A stretch of DNA of 64,000 nucleotides from assembly GCF_009760925.1 (NCBI RefSeq), contig NZ_VRLV01000010.1, positions 248,001 through 312,000 on the forward strand. The letters run 5' to 3'. The position numbers and the translations under genes were made by a program. Below, piece by piece: positions 9,006 to 17,933 of this stretch. How positions within the stretch are numbered: position 1 is the stretch's first letter; each line of letters starts with the position of its first letter. The notes beneath the pieces were generated by a model. The model ran no database searches. It was not told the origin of the DNA and saw only the letters and a list, made by a program, of their open reading frames with translations. This stretch comes from Nonomuraea typhae (lineage in GTDB: Bacteria > Actinomycetota > Actinomycetes > Streptosporangiales > Streptosporangiaceae).

Positions 9006-9467
9006 TCACCCGCGCCGGGTCAGCAGGTCGGGACCGCGCCAGGAGCCGGTCAGGGCGGCGACGACGAGCGGCGGGCCGAGCAGCACCGGACTCTCCCACG
9101 GGGAGGAGGCCAGGAACACCCAGATCGCTTCGGCGGCGCCGACCACCGCCACACTGGCCAGGGCGGTCACCAGCCGCGCCCGCAGCGGGACGGGCGCGGC
9201 CCATCCGCCGGCCAGGATGAGCACGAGCGCCACGGGCAGCGCCATCAGCGCGCCCAGGGGGATGCCGACGACGGTGGCGATCAGGATGACGTTGAGCAGG
9301 CCCGCGACACCGGCGACGTTGACACTGGCCTCGGGACTGGCCAGGCCGACGACCAGGAGGCTGACGCTCAGCAGGGTCCCGGCGGTGACGCCCGACACCG
9401 CCCCGGCCAGCACGCCGGTGATCAGGGTCCGCCCCAGCACCCCGCCAGGACCACGCCGTACGGTCAC
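9006..9467 (-). CDS. Small four-helix membrane protein, unknown function
   Basis: A 153-residue hydrophobic protein with about four transmembrane segments: roughly residues 12-42, 52-72, 75-92 and 105-145. It has a basic N-terminus (MTVRRG) and C-terminus (WRGPDLLTRRG). I recognise no family. The GTG start at 9467 has AAGG about seven bases upstream. It lies 37 bases downstream of the HSL-type esterase on the same strand and may share its promoter, which carries the TetR operator. A role in export or membrane homeostasis is only a guess. Confidence 0.7.
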   Translation of the reverse strand: MTVRRGPGGVLGRTLITGVLAGAVSGVTAGTLLSVSLLVVGLASPEASVNVAGVAGLLNVILIATVVGIPLGALMALPVALVLILAGGWAAPVPLRARLVTALASVAVVGAAEAIWVFLASSPWESPVLLGPPLVVAALTGSWRGPDLLTRRG

Positions 9468-9504
9468 TTCTCACCTTTCGCCCGGTTTCCCCCCTGACCG
9501 TATG

Positions 9505-10452
9505 TCAGCGCCTCATGGCGGCCGACACCGAGTCCACCACGATGGAGCGCCACTCCCGGGAGCTCGCCAGCAGCCCGGTCAGCGTGTGGGAGCCGTGCAC
9601 GTGCCCGGGGAACTCGCGGAAGGTCACCGGCACCCCGGCCGCGGCCAGCCGGGCGGCGTACTGCCTGGCCTCGCCGGAGAGCGGGTCGCACTCGGCCGAC
9701 AGGATGACCGCGTGCGGCAGGCCGCTCAGGTCGGGCGCGTGCAGCGGCGAGGCGATCGGGTCCTTCGGGTCGTGCCCGTTGAGGTAGGTGGTCATCACCC
9801 ATTCCAGCTCCGACCTGGTCAGCACGTGGCCTTCGCCGTACGTCTCGATGGTCGGCGAGGTGCGGGTGAGGTCGAAGGCCGGGATCTCCAGCACCTGGAT
9901 GACCGGCATGGGCCCGCCGCGCCGTTTGGCCAGCAGGCTGACCGCGGCGCTGAGGTTGCCGCCCGCGCTCTCGCCGCCGATGCCGACGCGGGCGGGGTCG
10001 TAGCCGAGGCGGCCGGCCTGCTCGACGGTCCACTCCAGCGCCCGGTAGCAGTCCTCGGCCGGGGTGGGGAACGGGTGCTCGGGGGCCAGGCGGTAGTCCA
10101 CGTTGACCACGACCACGTTCGCGCCCGCCGCGACGGCCCTGGCCCGGCGGTCGGTGTCGTCGAGCGTGCCCATGAGCCAGCCGCCGCCGTGCAGGTAGAC
10201 CATCGCGCCGGCGCTCTCCTGCGCCGGGCGGTAGATCCGGACGGTGATCTCGCCGTCGGGGTCCGCCACCTTGATCTTCTCCTCGAAGATCTCCGCGATC
10301 CCGGGCTCCTCCTGCACGTAGTCGCCGTAGGGGTTGGCGTCCTTCGCCCTGCGCTCGGCGTTCATCCGGCGTCGCTCGACGGCGTCCCGCGGCGCCGGAG
10401 GCGCGGAGTGGATCATCTCGAGCAGGTGGGCGATCTTCGGCTCGACAGGCAT
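9505..10452 (-). CDS. HSL-family esterase (alpha/beta hydrolase)
   Basis: A 315-residue hormone-sensitive-lipase-type carboxylesterase that hydrolyses short acyl or aryl esters. The oxyanion-hole motif HGGGW is at residues 88-92, the nucleophile elbow GGESAGG has Ser162, and the Asp and His loops are seen near SAECDPL and FPGHVHGSH. I chose the ATG at 10452 because TGGAG stands six to seven bases upstream; an in-frame ATG at 10473 lacks a good ribosome site, and further upstream the frame crosses a TetR operator. It is divergent from the ABC importer, with the operator (10487-10504) between them. It probably de-esterifies imported glycosides. Confidence 0.9.
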   Translation of the reverse strand: MPVEPKIAHLLEMIHSAPPAPRDAVERRRMNAERRAKDANPYGDYVQEEPGIAEIFEEKIKVADPDGEITVRIYRPAQESAGAMVYLHGGGWLMGTLDDTDRRARAVAAGANVVVVNVDYRLAPEHPFPTPAEDCYRALEWTVEQAGRLGYDPARVGIGGESAGGNLSAAVSLLAKRRGGPMPVIQVLEIPAFDLTRTSPTIETYGEGHVLTRSELEWVMTTYLNGHDPKDPIASPLHAPDLSGLPHAVILSAECDPLSGEARQYAARLAAAGVPVTFREFPGHVHGSHTLTGLLASSREWRSIVVDSVSAAMRR

Positions 10453-10486
10453 GTGAACTCCAGGAATCGGCATCGTTACCGAAACC

Positions 10487-10504
10487 CTACCAATTGATAG
10501 GTAG
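10487..10504. promoter_or_regulatory. TetR operator between esterase and ABC importer
   Basis: CTACCAATTGATAGGTAG matches the perfect palindrome at 3798-3815 in 15 of 18 positions, and its arms pair at six of seven bases. It lies in the divergent promoter region between the HSL-type esterase (start 10452) and the importer operon (start 10547). It is placed to repress both directions. Confidence 0.75.
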
Positions 10505-10546
10505 TTTTTGTTAGCCTCGCCACACGCTCGATCCGAGGAGGTTCCG

Positions 10547-12064
10547 ATGCCGAGATCGCGTGTGGCCGCCGCCACCCTCGCCCTCGTGCTCACGGGCACC
10601 GCTTGTTCCACCGGTGCGTCCAAGGGCACCGACACGAACGGCCAGACGCTCACCCTGGCCGTGGCGGCCGACGTCTCGACCTGGGACCCCGCTGTGGGCG
10701 CCGGAGGCAACTCCCTGGGCTACCTCCAGGCCGTCTACTCGTCCCTGACCACCCTCAACCCCGCCGACTTCACCATCGCGCCCGGACTGGCCACCGCCTG
10801 GTCCTACGACCCGCCCAAGACCACGCTGACCCTGACCCTCCGCGACGGCATCACCTTCTCCGACGGCACCCCGCTCGACGCCGAGGCGGTCCGCGCCAAC
10901 CTGCAGCGCGGGCTGACCACCCCGGGCGCGACCCAGTCGGTGCTGGCCGCCATCAAGACCATCGAGGCCACCGGGCCGAACGAGGTGCGGATCACGCTCA
11001 AGAAGCCCGACCCCGGGCTGCTCTACCAGCTCTCGATGGTCCCCGGCATGATCGCCAGCCCCAAGGCGTTCGCCACCCTGAAGACGGACCCCGTGGGCAG
11101 CGGGCCGTACGTGCTGGATCTGAAGGCCACCACCCGCGGCACCTCCTACACCTTCGTCCGCAACCCCACGTACTCCCTGCCGGCCAAGTACGCCTTCTCC
11201 CGGCTCGTCATGAAGGCGCTGCCCGACACCAACGCGATGGTCAACGCCGCCCTCAGCGGCCAGGTCGACGCCGGCGGCGTCCCGGGGGCCACCCTGCCCC
11301 AGGTGGAGTCCGGCGGCCTCGCCTACCGGAAGATGCCCGGCCTGATCCTGGGCATGTGGATCGTCGACCGGGCGGGCAAGCTCGCTCCCCCGCTGGCCGA
11401 GCTCAAGGTACGGCAGGCCATCAACCACGGCCTCGACGCCGAGGGCATCCTCAAGGCCGTGGACAAGGGCAACGGCTCCCGCCGCGCCCAGATGTTCGCC
11501 GCCGGCACCCCCGGCTACGTCGAGTCGCTCAACAGCCGCTACCCCTACGACCCGGCCAAGGCCAAGAAGCTGCTGGCCGAGGCGGGCTACCCGGACGGCT
11601 TCGAGCTCACCCTGCCCAGCGAGAACACCTACCTGCCCGCGCTCTACCCGATCGTCGCCCAGCAACTCGGCCAGATCGGCATCAAGGTGAAGTACAAGCC
11701 GGTCTCCAGCAACCTCATCACCCAGCAGTACCTGGCCGGCACCTATCCGGCGTTCATGTACACCTACACCTCCACCGAGAACTGGCTGGACGCCTCGCTC
11801 TTCCTGGCCAAGGGCGGTGTGTTCAACCCGTTCCACACCGCCGACCCCACGGTCGAACGCCTCATGGACAAGATCGCGGTCGCCGAGGACGCCGAACGCG
11901 GCCCGTTGTTCCAGGAGCTGAACACCTACGCGGTCGAGCAGGCGTGGTTCGCCCCGCTGTACGCCTCCACCAACCTCATGGTCTGGAAGAAGGACAAGGT
12001 CAAGGTGGAGACCGGTGACGACCAGCTGTTCGTCGTCCTGAGCGACTACAAGCCGGTCACATGA
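10547..12064 (+). CDS. ABC importer substrate-binding lipoprotein (family 5)
   Basis: A 505-residue DppA/OppA-type extracellular binding protein. The start at 10547 (MPRSRVAAATL) has a strong GAGGAGG five bases upstream. A signal peptide ends in LTGTAC, a non-canonical but plausible lipobox with Cys near residue 20. Typical SBP_bac_5 elements follow: STWDPAVGAGG, LRDGITFSDGTPLDAEAV, and RQAINHGLDAEGI. This family binds peptides, nickel or, in several bacteria, oligosaccharides. With glycosidases on both sides, oligosaccharide or glycoside binding is favoured. The stop overlaps the permease start as ATGA. Confidence 0.92.
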   Translation: MPRSRVAAATLALVLTGTACSTGASKGTDTNGQTLTLAVAADVSTWDPAVGAGGNSLGYLQAVYSSLTTLNPADFTIAPGLATAWSYDPPKTTLTLTLRDGITFSDGTPLDAEAVRANLQRGLTTPGATQSVLAAIKTIEATGPNEVRITLKKPDPGLLYQLSMVPGMIASPKAFATLKTDPVGSGPYVLDLKATTRGTSYTFVRNPTYSLPAKYAFSRLVMKALPDTNAMVNAALSGQVDAGGVPGATLPQVESGGLAYRKMPGLILGMWIVDRAGKLAPPLAELKVRQAINHGLDAEGILKAVDKGNGSRRAQMFAAGTPGYVESLNSRYPYDPAKAKKLLAEAGYPDGFELTLPSENTYLPALYPIVAQQLGQIGIKVKYKPVSSNLITQQYLAGTYPAFMYTYTSTENWLDASLFLAKGGVFNPFHTADPTVERLMDKIAVAEDAERGPLFQELNTYAVEQAWFAPLYASTNLMVWKKDKVKVETGDDQLFVVLSDYKPVT

Positions 12065-12999
12065 TCAGGCTGTTGTCCCGCCGGGTGCTCGCGGCGGCCG
12101 TGCTGCTGCTGGTGATCACCGCGATCACCTCGCTGCTCACCGTGCTGGTGCCCGACCCGACCCACAACCTGCTGGGCACGACCGCCACGGCCGAGCAGAT
12201 CCTCGCCAAGAAGCGCGAGCTCGGACTCGACCGGCCCGTGCTCGAACGCTACCTGGAGTGGCTGGGCGGGGCCGTGCGCGGCGACCTCGGCGTCTCCTGG
12301 TTCACCGGGCTGCCCGTGGCCGAGACCATCCTGGCCAGGCTGCCGATCACGGTCTCGCTGGCCGTCATCGCCACGCTGGTCTCGGCCGTGCTCGGCACCG
12401 CGTTCGGCATGGCGGCCGCCATCCGGCGCGGGTGGCTGGACCGCGCCCTTCAGGTGGTGGCCGCGCTGGGCTTCGCCGTACCGGGGATGTGGGTGGCGCT
12501 GCTGCTGATCATCGTCTTCGCGGTGCAGCTGCGGTGGCTGCCGGCGACCGGATACGTGGCCTTCGCCGACAACCCCGCCGACTGGGCACGCTCGCTCGTG
12601 CTGCCGGTCGTGGCGATCGCCTCGGGCTCGGTGGCGGCCGTGGCCGCGCAGACCCGCAACGCGGTCGCCGCCGTGCTCGGCCAGGACTACGTCCGCACGC
12701 TGCGCAGCCGCGGGCTCCCGGCCTGGCGGCTGCTGCTGCGGCACGTCCTGCGCAACGCCGCCCCTGCCGCGCTGACCGTGGTCAGCCTGCAGTTCATCGG
12801 GCTGCTCGGCGGGGCCATCATCGTCGAGCAGATCTTCGCCATCAACGGCCTCGGCAGCCTCGCCGCGGCCTCCTCCAACCGCTCCGACATCCCGATGGTG
12901 CTCGGCGTGGTGGTGGTCGGCGTGCTCATCGTGCTGACCGTCAACCTGATCGTGGACCTGCTCGTGAGCTGGCTCGACCCGAAGGTACGCACCCGATGA
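12061..12999 (+). CDS. ABC importer permease, DppB-like
   Basis: A 312-residue inner-membrane permease with about six transmembrane helices. It has the periplasmic loop typical of DppB after helix 1 (KKRELGLDRPVLERYLEWL) and the cytoplasmic EAA-type loop near residue 215 (GLPAWRLLLRHVLRNAAPAALT) that contacts the ATPases. The ATG at 12061 overlaps the binding-protein stop, and its own stop overlaps the next start, so the operon is translationally coupled. It would pair with the permease part of the next fusion protein. Confidence 0.92.
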   Translation: MIRLLSRRVLAAAVLLLVITAITSLLTVLVPDPTHNLLGTTATAEQILAKKRELGLDRPVLERYLEWLGGAVRGDLGVSWFTGLPVAETILARLPITVSLAVIATLVSAVLGTAFGMAAAIRRGWLDRALQVVAALGFAVPGMWVALLLIIVFAVQLRWLPATGYVAFADNPADWARSLVLPVVAIASGSVAAVAAQTRNAVAAVLGQDYVRTLRSRGLPAWRLLLRHVLRNAAPAALTVVSLQFIGLLGGAIIVEQIFAINGLGSLAAASSNRSDIPMVLGVVVVGVLIVLTVNLIVDLLVSWLDPKVRTR

Positions 13000-15506
13000 G
13001 GGCCTCTCTCCTCCTCCGCCGCCCCGCCGCGCTCGCCGCCGCGGCCGTGCTGCTGCTGGTGGCCGTCGCCGCGCTGGCCGGGCGGTGGCTGGCGCCGTAC
13101 GAGGCCGACTACGTGGACCTGGCCGCGGCACTGGCCGGGCCCGGCGGCGAGCACCTGCTCGGCGGCGACGGCTCCGGCCGCGACGTGTTCAGCCGGCTGC
13201 TGCACGGCACCGGCGCCACGGTCGCCGGCGCGCTGCTGGCCACCGGCGTCGCGCTGGGCCTGGGCGTCGTCGCCGGCACCCTGGCCGGGTACTTCGCCCG
13301 CTGGGTGGACGCGATCGCGAGCTGGTTGTTCAACCTGCTGATGGCGCTGCCGGCGTTCATCGTCGTGCTGGCCTTCGTGGCCGTCATGGGCCCGAGCCTG
13401 CTCGGCACCATGGCCTTCGTCGGATTCCTGGCCTCGCCGTCCATCTACCGGCTGGTCCGCGCGGTGACCATGCGGGTGCGCGGCGAGTTCTACATCGACG
13501 CCGCGCGCGTCTCCGGGCTGTCGGACCTGCGCATCGTGCGCCGGCACGTGCTGCCCGTGGTCCGCTCGGCAATCATCGTGCAGGCGCCGCTGCTGTTCGG
13601 CGCCGCGCTGCTCATCCAGGCCGGCATCGACTTCCTCGGCCTCGGCGAGCCCGGCGCGGCCAGCTGGGGCGCGATGCTCAACGACGCGGCCGCCAACGTC
13701 TTCCGCGCCCCCTGGCTGTCGATCTGGCCAGGGCTGGCCATCGCGGCCACCGTCCTCGCCGTCGCGGTGCTCGGCAACGCCGTGCGCGACGCCCTCGAGG
13801 ACGCCCCGATCCAGGCGGCGGGCCACGCCCCACCCACCCCAAACGGGCCCGCCGCCTGCCCCACCCCCGCCGACCCCGCCGCGCTCCTGGCGATCGCCGG
13901 CCTCACCGTCACCCACCGCACCGCCGCCGGCGAGGTCACCGTCGTCGACGGGGTCACCCTCCAGGTACGGCCCGGCGAAGTCGTCGGCCTGGTCGGCGAG
14001 TCCGGCTCGGGCAAGACCCAGACCGTGCTGGCCGCCCTGGGCCTGCTGCCGCCCAGCGGCCGGATCGCCGCGGGGTCGGTGCACTTCGACGGCGCCGACC
14101 TGGCCGAGCTGGGCGAGCGGGCGCTCAACCGGGTCCGCGGCCCCCGCATCGGCTACGTCTCCCAGGAGCCGATGTCCAACCTGGACCCGAGCTTCCGCGT
14201 CGGCGGCCAGCTCGCCGAGCCGCTGCGGGTGCACCGGGGGCTCTCGCGCCGCGCGGCCCGGCTCCGGGTCCTGGAACTGCTGGCCCGCGTGGGCATCGCC
14301 GAGCCGGAGCGCATCTATCGCGCCTACCCGCACGAGATCTCCGGCGGCACCGCCCAGCGCGTGCTCATCGCCGGGGCCATCGCCTGCGACCCCGAGCTGC
14401 TGGTCGCCGACGAGCCCACGACCGCGCTGGACGTCACCGTCCAGGCCGAGGTGCTCGACCTGCTGCGCTCGCTGCGGGCCGAACGCGGCATGGCCGTACT
14501 CCTCGTCACCCACGACCTGGGCGTCGTGGCGGACATGTGCGACCGGGTCGCGGTGATGCGCCACGGCCGCCTGGTCGAGGAGGCGGCCACGCGGGCGCTG
14601 TTCGCCCACCCCGCGCAGCCGTACACCAAGGACCTGCTGGCCGCCAACCCGCACAACGCCGACCCGCGCCCGCGCCCGGCCGCCGCCGGGGCGCCGCTGC
14701 TGGAGATCGGCAGCCTGTGGGTGGCCTACCCGCAGCGCGGCCTGGGCGCGGTGCCGCTGCAGGTGCTCAAGGGTGTGAGCCTGGCCATCGCGCAGGGCGA
14801 GACGCTCGGCCTGGTGGGCGAGTCCGGCTCGGGCAAGACCACGCTCGGCCGCGCGGTGCTCGGGCTGGCGCCCGTCTCCGGGGGATCCATCCTGTTCGCC
14901 GGGCAGCCGCTGCCCGGCCGCCAGGCGCGTGCGCTGCTCGTCCAGGCGGTCTTCCAGGACCCGTTCAGCTCGCTCAACCCGGCCATGAGCATCGCCGACA
15001 TCCTGGTCGAACCCCTGCTGGCCCACGGCCGGCTCGGGTACGAGGCGGCGAGCGCCCGCGTGGCCGGGCTCCTCGACCGGGTCCGGCTGCCGGCCGGCAC
15101 CGGCGAACGCCGCGCCCGCGAGCTGTCCGGCGGGCAGCGCCAGCGCGTGGCCATCGCCCGCGCGCTCGCGCTCGGGCCGCCGCTGATCATCTGCGACGAA
15201 CCCGTCTCCGCCCTCGACGTCTCCACCCAGGCCCAGGTGCTCGACCTGCTCGTGGAGATCCAGCGCGACACCGGCGTCAGCTACCTGTTCATCTCGCACG
15301 ACCTCGCGGTGGTGCGCAACGTGTGCGACCGGGTGGCCGTCATGTCCGGCGGCGTGCTGGTCGAGACCGGGCCCACCGAGCAGGTGACCACCCGTCCCCA
15401 CGACCCGTACACGCGGCGGCTGCTGCTGTCGGCGCCGGTGCCCGACCCGGAGGAGCAGGCCGCCCGGCGGGCCGCGCGGCTCGGCCTGGCCAAGGAGAGC
15501 ACGTGA
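12996..15506 (+). CDS. Fused ABC importer: DppC-type permease plus two ATPase domains
   Basis: An 836-residue single chain that replaces three separate proteins. Residues 1-270 are a DppC-like permease with the N-terminal helix, [16 protein letters not shown], and the EAA loop [19 protein letters not shown] Pro-rich linker (about 270-297) leads to a DppD-like ATPase, with Walker [10 protein letters not shown] near 333, the unusual signature ISGGTAQRV and Walker [10 protein letters not shown] second, DppF-like ATPase follows, with Walker [10 protein letters not shown] near 607, LSGGQRQRV and Walker [13 protein letters not shown]. No stop or frameshift interrupts the junctions. The ATG at 12996 overlaps the DppB stop. 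The first signature deviates at the Gln of LSGGQ, so the two sites may be unequal. Confidence 0.92.
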   Translation: MRASLLLRRPAALAAAAVLLLVAVAALAGRWLAPYEADYVDLAAALAGPGGEHLLGGDGSGRDVFSRLLHGTGATVAGALLATGVALGLGVVAGTLAGYFARWVDAIASWLFNLLMALPAFIVVLAFVAVMGPSLLGTMAFVGFLASPSIYRLVRAVTMRVRGEFYIDAARVSGLSDLRIVRRHVLPVVRSAIIVQAPLLFGAALLIQAGIDFLGLGEPGAASWGAMLNDAAANVFRAPWLSIWPGLAIAATVLAVAVLGNAVRDALEDAPIQAAGHAPPTPNGPAACPTPADPAALLAIAGLTVTHRTAAGEVTVVDGVTLQVRPGEVVGLVGESGSGKTQTVLAALGLLPPSGRIAAGSVHFDGADLAELGERALNRVRGPRIGYVSQEPMSNLDPSFRVGGQLAEPLRVHRGLSRRAARLRVLELLARVGIAEPERIYRAYPHEISGGTAQRVLIAGAIACDPELLVADEPTTALDVTVQAEVLDLLRSLRAERGMAVLLVTHDLGVVADMCDRVAVMRHGRLVEEAATRALFAHPAQPYTKDLLAANPHNADPRPRPAAAGAPLLEIGSLWVAYPQRGLGAVPLQVLKGVSLAIAQGETLGLVGESGSGKTTLGRAVLGLAPVSGGSILFAGQPLPGRQARALLVQAVFQDPFSSLNPAMSIADILVEPLLAHGRLGYEAASARVAGLLDRVRLPAGTGERRARELSGGQRQRVAIARALALGPPLIICDEPVSALDVSTQAQVLDLLVEIQRDTGVSYLFISHDLAVVRNVCDRVAVMSGGVLVETGPTEQVTTRPHDPYTRRLLLSAPVPDPEEQAARRAARLGLAKEST

Positions 15507-17647
15507 TCGACAGGGAACGGCTGGTCCGCCGGCACAACGTGGTCCTCACCCGGTGGCACCCCTCGTGCACGCTCAGCCTGGGCAACGGCGACTTCGCCGT
15601 CAACGTCGACGGCACCGGCCTGCAGACCTTCCCCGAGGCGCACGAGCTGCCGCCCCGGCCGGCGCTGGTCACCGGCCCCGACGGGGTGCGCAGGCTGCCC
15701 CGGCTGCGCTTCGACCCGGACGACTTCCCGGTGCCGCTGCGCATCCAGTCGAGCTGGGGCTGGTACGCCACCGACCCCGGCAGGACGCACCGGCTGGAGG
15801 ACACCGGCACCGCCTACCGCACCCGGACCGGGACCGTCCGCTACCCCGACCGCATGCGCCTCGGGCCGGACGGCGTGGCCTCCGGCGACGCGGGCGGCTG
15901 GCTGTATGCCAACCCGCGACGGCTCGACCTCGGCCGGATCGGGCTGCGCTTCGATCCGGCGCTGGAAGTGACCGCGTTGTGCGTGGAACTCGACCTGTGG
16001 ACCGGGAGCGTGCACTCGGTCTTCTGCCTCGGCGGGGCACCGGTCGAGGTACGCACCGCCGTACACCCCGAGCTCGACGTGCTCGCCACCCGGGTGCGCT
16101 CGCCGCTGCTGGCCTCCGGGGAACTGGCGGTTGCGATCACCTTCCCCGGGCAACGCGACCCGCTCTCGCCCGGCGAACGGCTCACCGAGGGCGCCGTGTC
16201 CGTGCCCGGCGGGGTGGAGCGGCGCGTGGGCGACGCCCGCTACCACGTGCGCGTGACCACCAACGGGCGCATCCGCGCCGACGGGCACGTGCGGACCAGC
16301 AGATACCTGCGGACCGGCGGCGGCGCGCCCGCCGAGGCGGGCACCGGACCCGGGCTGGAGGTCGAAGCCCCCGGGTCCGAGCTGGCGCTCAGCGCCGCCT
16401 TCTCCCCCCTCCCCGCCGACGAGCCGCCCTGCTTCGACCAGGTGCACAAGGCCGCGGCCGAACACTGGCGCACGTTCTGGACCACCGGCGCCGCCGTCAG
16501 CTTCGCCGGCAGCACCGACCCGCGCGCCCCCGAGCTGGAGCGCCGCGTGGTGCTCTCGCAGTACCAGACCGCCGTGCACTGCGCCGGTTCGGCGCCGCCG
16601 CAGGAGTCGGGGCTCGTGCACAACTCCTGGGGCGGCAAGTTCCACCTGGAGATGCACTGGTGGCACGCCGCCCACTTCGCCGTGTGGGGGCGGCCCGAAC
16701 TGCTGGAGCGCGGGCTCGGCTGGTACCGCGAGATCCTGCCCGCCGCCCGCCGCACCGCCGCCGAGCAGGGGTACGGCGGAGCCCGCTGGCCCAAGCAGGT
16801 CGGCCCGGACGGCCGCGAGGCGCCCAGCCAGGTCGGCCCCTTCCTGATCTGGCAGCAGCCGCACCCCATCTACTACGCCGAGCTGCTGCGCCGCAACGAC
16901 GTGCCCGGAGCCCTGGAGCGCCACGCGAGCCTGGTCTTCGAGACGGCCGAGTTCATGGCCTCCTACGCGGAACCGGACGACGGCGGCGTCTTCCACCTCG
17001 GCCCGCCGCTGGTCCCCGCCCAGGAGACCTACTATCCCGACCGGGCACGCACCGCCGACCCCACCTTCGAGCTGGCCTACTGGCACTGGGGCCTGCACGT
17101 CGCCCAGCGCTGGCGCGAACGCCTCGGCCTGGAGCGCCACCCCGGCTGGGACGCGGTCCTGCGGCGCCTGGCCAGGCCCGCGGCCCGGCAGGGCGTCTAC
17201 CCGGCCGTCGCCACCGAGCCGTACACGGTGCCCGACGACCACCCGTCGATGCTCATGGCCCTCGGCTTCCTGCCCGCCACGCCGGTCATCGACCGCGCGA
17301 TCATGTCGGACACCTTCGACCACGTGCTGCGCACCTGGGACCTGCACACCACGTGGGGCTGGGATTATCCGGTGCTGGCGATGTGCGCCACCCGGCTGGG
17401 CCGGCCCGAGGCGGCGGTCGAGGCGCTGCTCATGGACACCTACAAGAACCACTACCTGCCGACCGGCCACGTGCCGCAGTTCCCCGGCGGGCTGTCGGTC
17501 TACCTGCCCGCCAACGGCGGCCTGCTCGCCGCCGTCGCGCTGATGGCCGGCCGGTTCCCGCCGGGCTGGCGGGTCACGGCTGAGGGGCTGGGCGTGTTCC
17601 CGGCGGACCTTCCAGAGACCGGCGGTCAAGGGCTTGAGCCCATTTGA
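15503..17647 (+). CDS. Six-hairpin-type glycosidase-like protein
   Basis: A 714-residue protein coupled by GTGA to the importer fusion. The N-terminal part (1-280) looks like a beta-sandwich. The C-terminal half carries motifs reminiscent of (alpha/alpha)6-barrel enzymes such as GH95/GH65: LVHNSWGGKFHLEMHWWHAAHF, LIWQQPHPIYYAELL, and DLHTTWGWDYPVLAMCATRLG. Acidic residues in these motifs could be catalytic, but I cannot assign a family. There is no signal peptide, so it is cytoplasmic and would act on the imported compound. The alternative start at codons slightly downstream is less likely, because the 4-base overlap matches the rest of the operon. Confidence 0.8.
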   Translation: MIDRERLVRRHNVVLTRWHPSCTLSLGNGDFAVNVDGTGLQTFPEAHELPPRPALVTGPDGVRRLPRLRFDPDDFPVPLRIQSSWGWYATDPGRTHRLEDTGTAYRTRTGTVRYPDRMRLGPDGVASGDAGGWLYANPRRLDLGRIGLRFDPALEVTALCVELDLWTGSVHSVFCLGGAPVEVRTAVHPELDVLATRVRSPLLASGELAVAITFPGQRDPLSPGERLTEGAVSVPGGVERRVGDARYHVRVTTNGRIRADGHVRTSRYLRTGGGAPAEAGTGPGLEVEAPGSELALSAAFSPLPADEPPCFDQVHKAAAEHWRTFWTTGAAVSFAGSTDPRAPELERRVVLSQYQTAVHCAGSAPPQESGLVHNSWGGKFHLEMHWWHAAHFAVWGRPELLERGLGWYREILPAARRTAAEQGYGGARWPKQVGPDGREAPSQVGPFLIWQQPHPIYYAELLRRNDVPGALERHASLVFETAEFMASYAEPDDGGVFHLGPPLVPAQETYYPDRARTADPTFELAYWHWGLHVAQRWRERLGLERHPGWDAVLRRLARPAARQGVYPAVATEPYTVPDDHPSMLMALGFLPATPVIDRAIMSDTFDHVLRTWDLHTTWGWDYPVLAMCATRLGRPEAAVEALLMDTYKNHYLPTGHVPQFPGGLSVYLPANGGLLAAVALMAGRFPPGWRVTAEGLGVFPADLPETGGQGLEPI

Positions 17648-17933
17648 CGGCCACGGCGGCCACCTGGATCAGTTCGGTGCGCAGCGCCTCCGGGTCGGTC
17701 TCGGCCAACGACTCCAGCACCTCCTCGAGGAGGATGTGCCGCCAGGTCAGCGTCCCTTCGCCGAAGGCGGCCGAGGTCTCGCGCTTGGCCGCGTCGGCGG
17801 CAGCCGTACGGGAAGGAGAGGTTCCATCGGGGATGTCCTGGATGCCCCACCTGGCGTCCTGTGCCCGGCGTTCGTCGGCGATGTCCGCCAGCACCCGGGC
17901 CAGCGAGCCGGGCACGCCGTAGTCGCCGTTCAC
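17574..17933 (-). CDS. Conserved small actinobacterial protein
   Basis: A 119-residue soluble protein. The pattern LADIADERRAQDARWG, then LTWRHILLEEVLESLAE and LIQVAAVAVKWAQALD, is that of a small conserved protein in actinobacteria that resembles phage-type MazG-like or NTP-pyrophosphatase-like helices. I cannot assign a function. The GTG start at 17933 overlaps the stop of the 2H-ASCH gene as GTGA, so they are co-translated. Its 3' end overlaps the convergent glycosidase gene by 74 bases, which is long but keeps the conserved helices intact. Confidence 0.75.
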   Translation of the reverse strand: MNGDYGVPGSLARVLADIADERRAQDARWGIQDIPDGTSPSRTAAADAAKRETSAAFGEGTLTWRHILLEEVLESLAETDPEALRTELIQVAAVAVKWAQALDRRSLEGPPGTRPAPQP

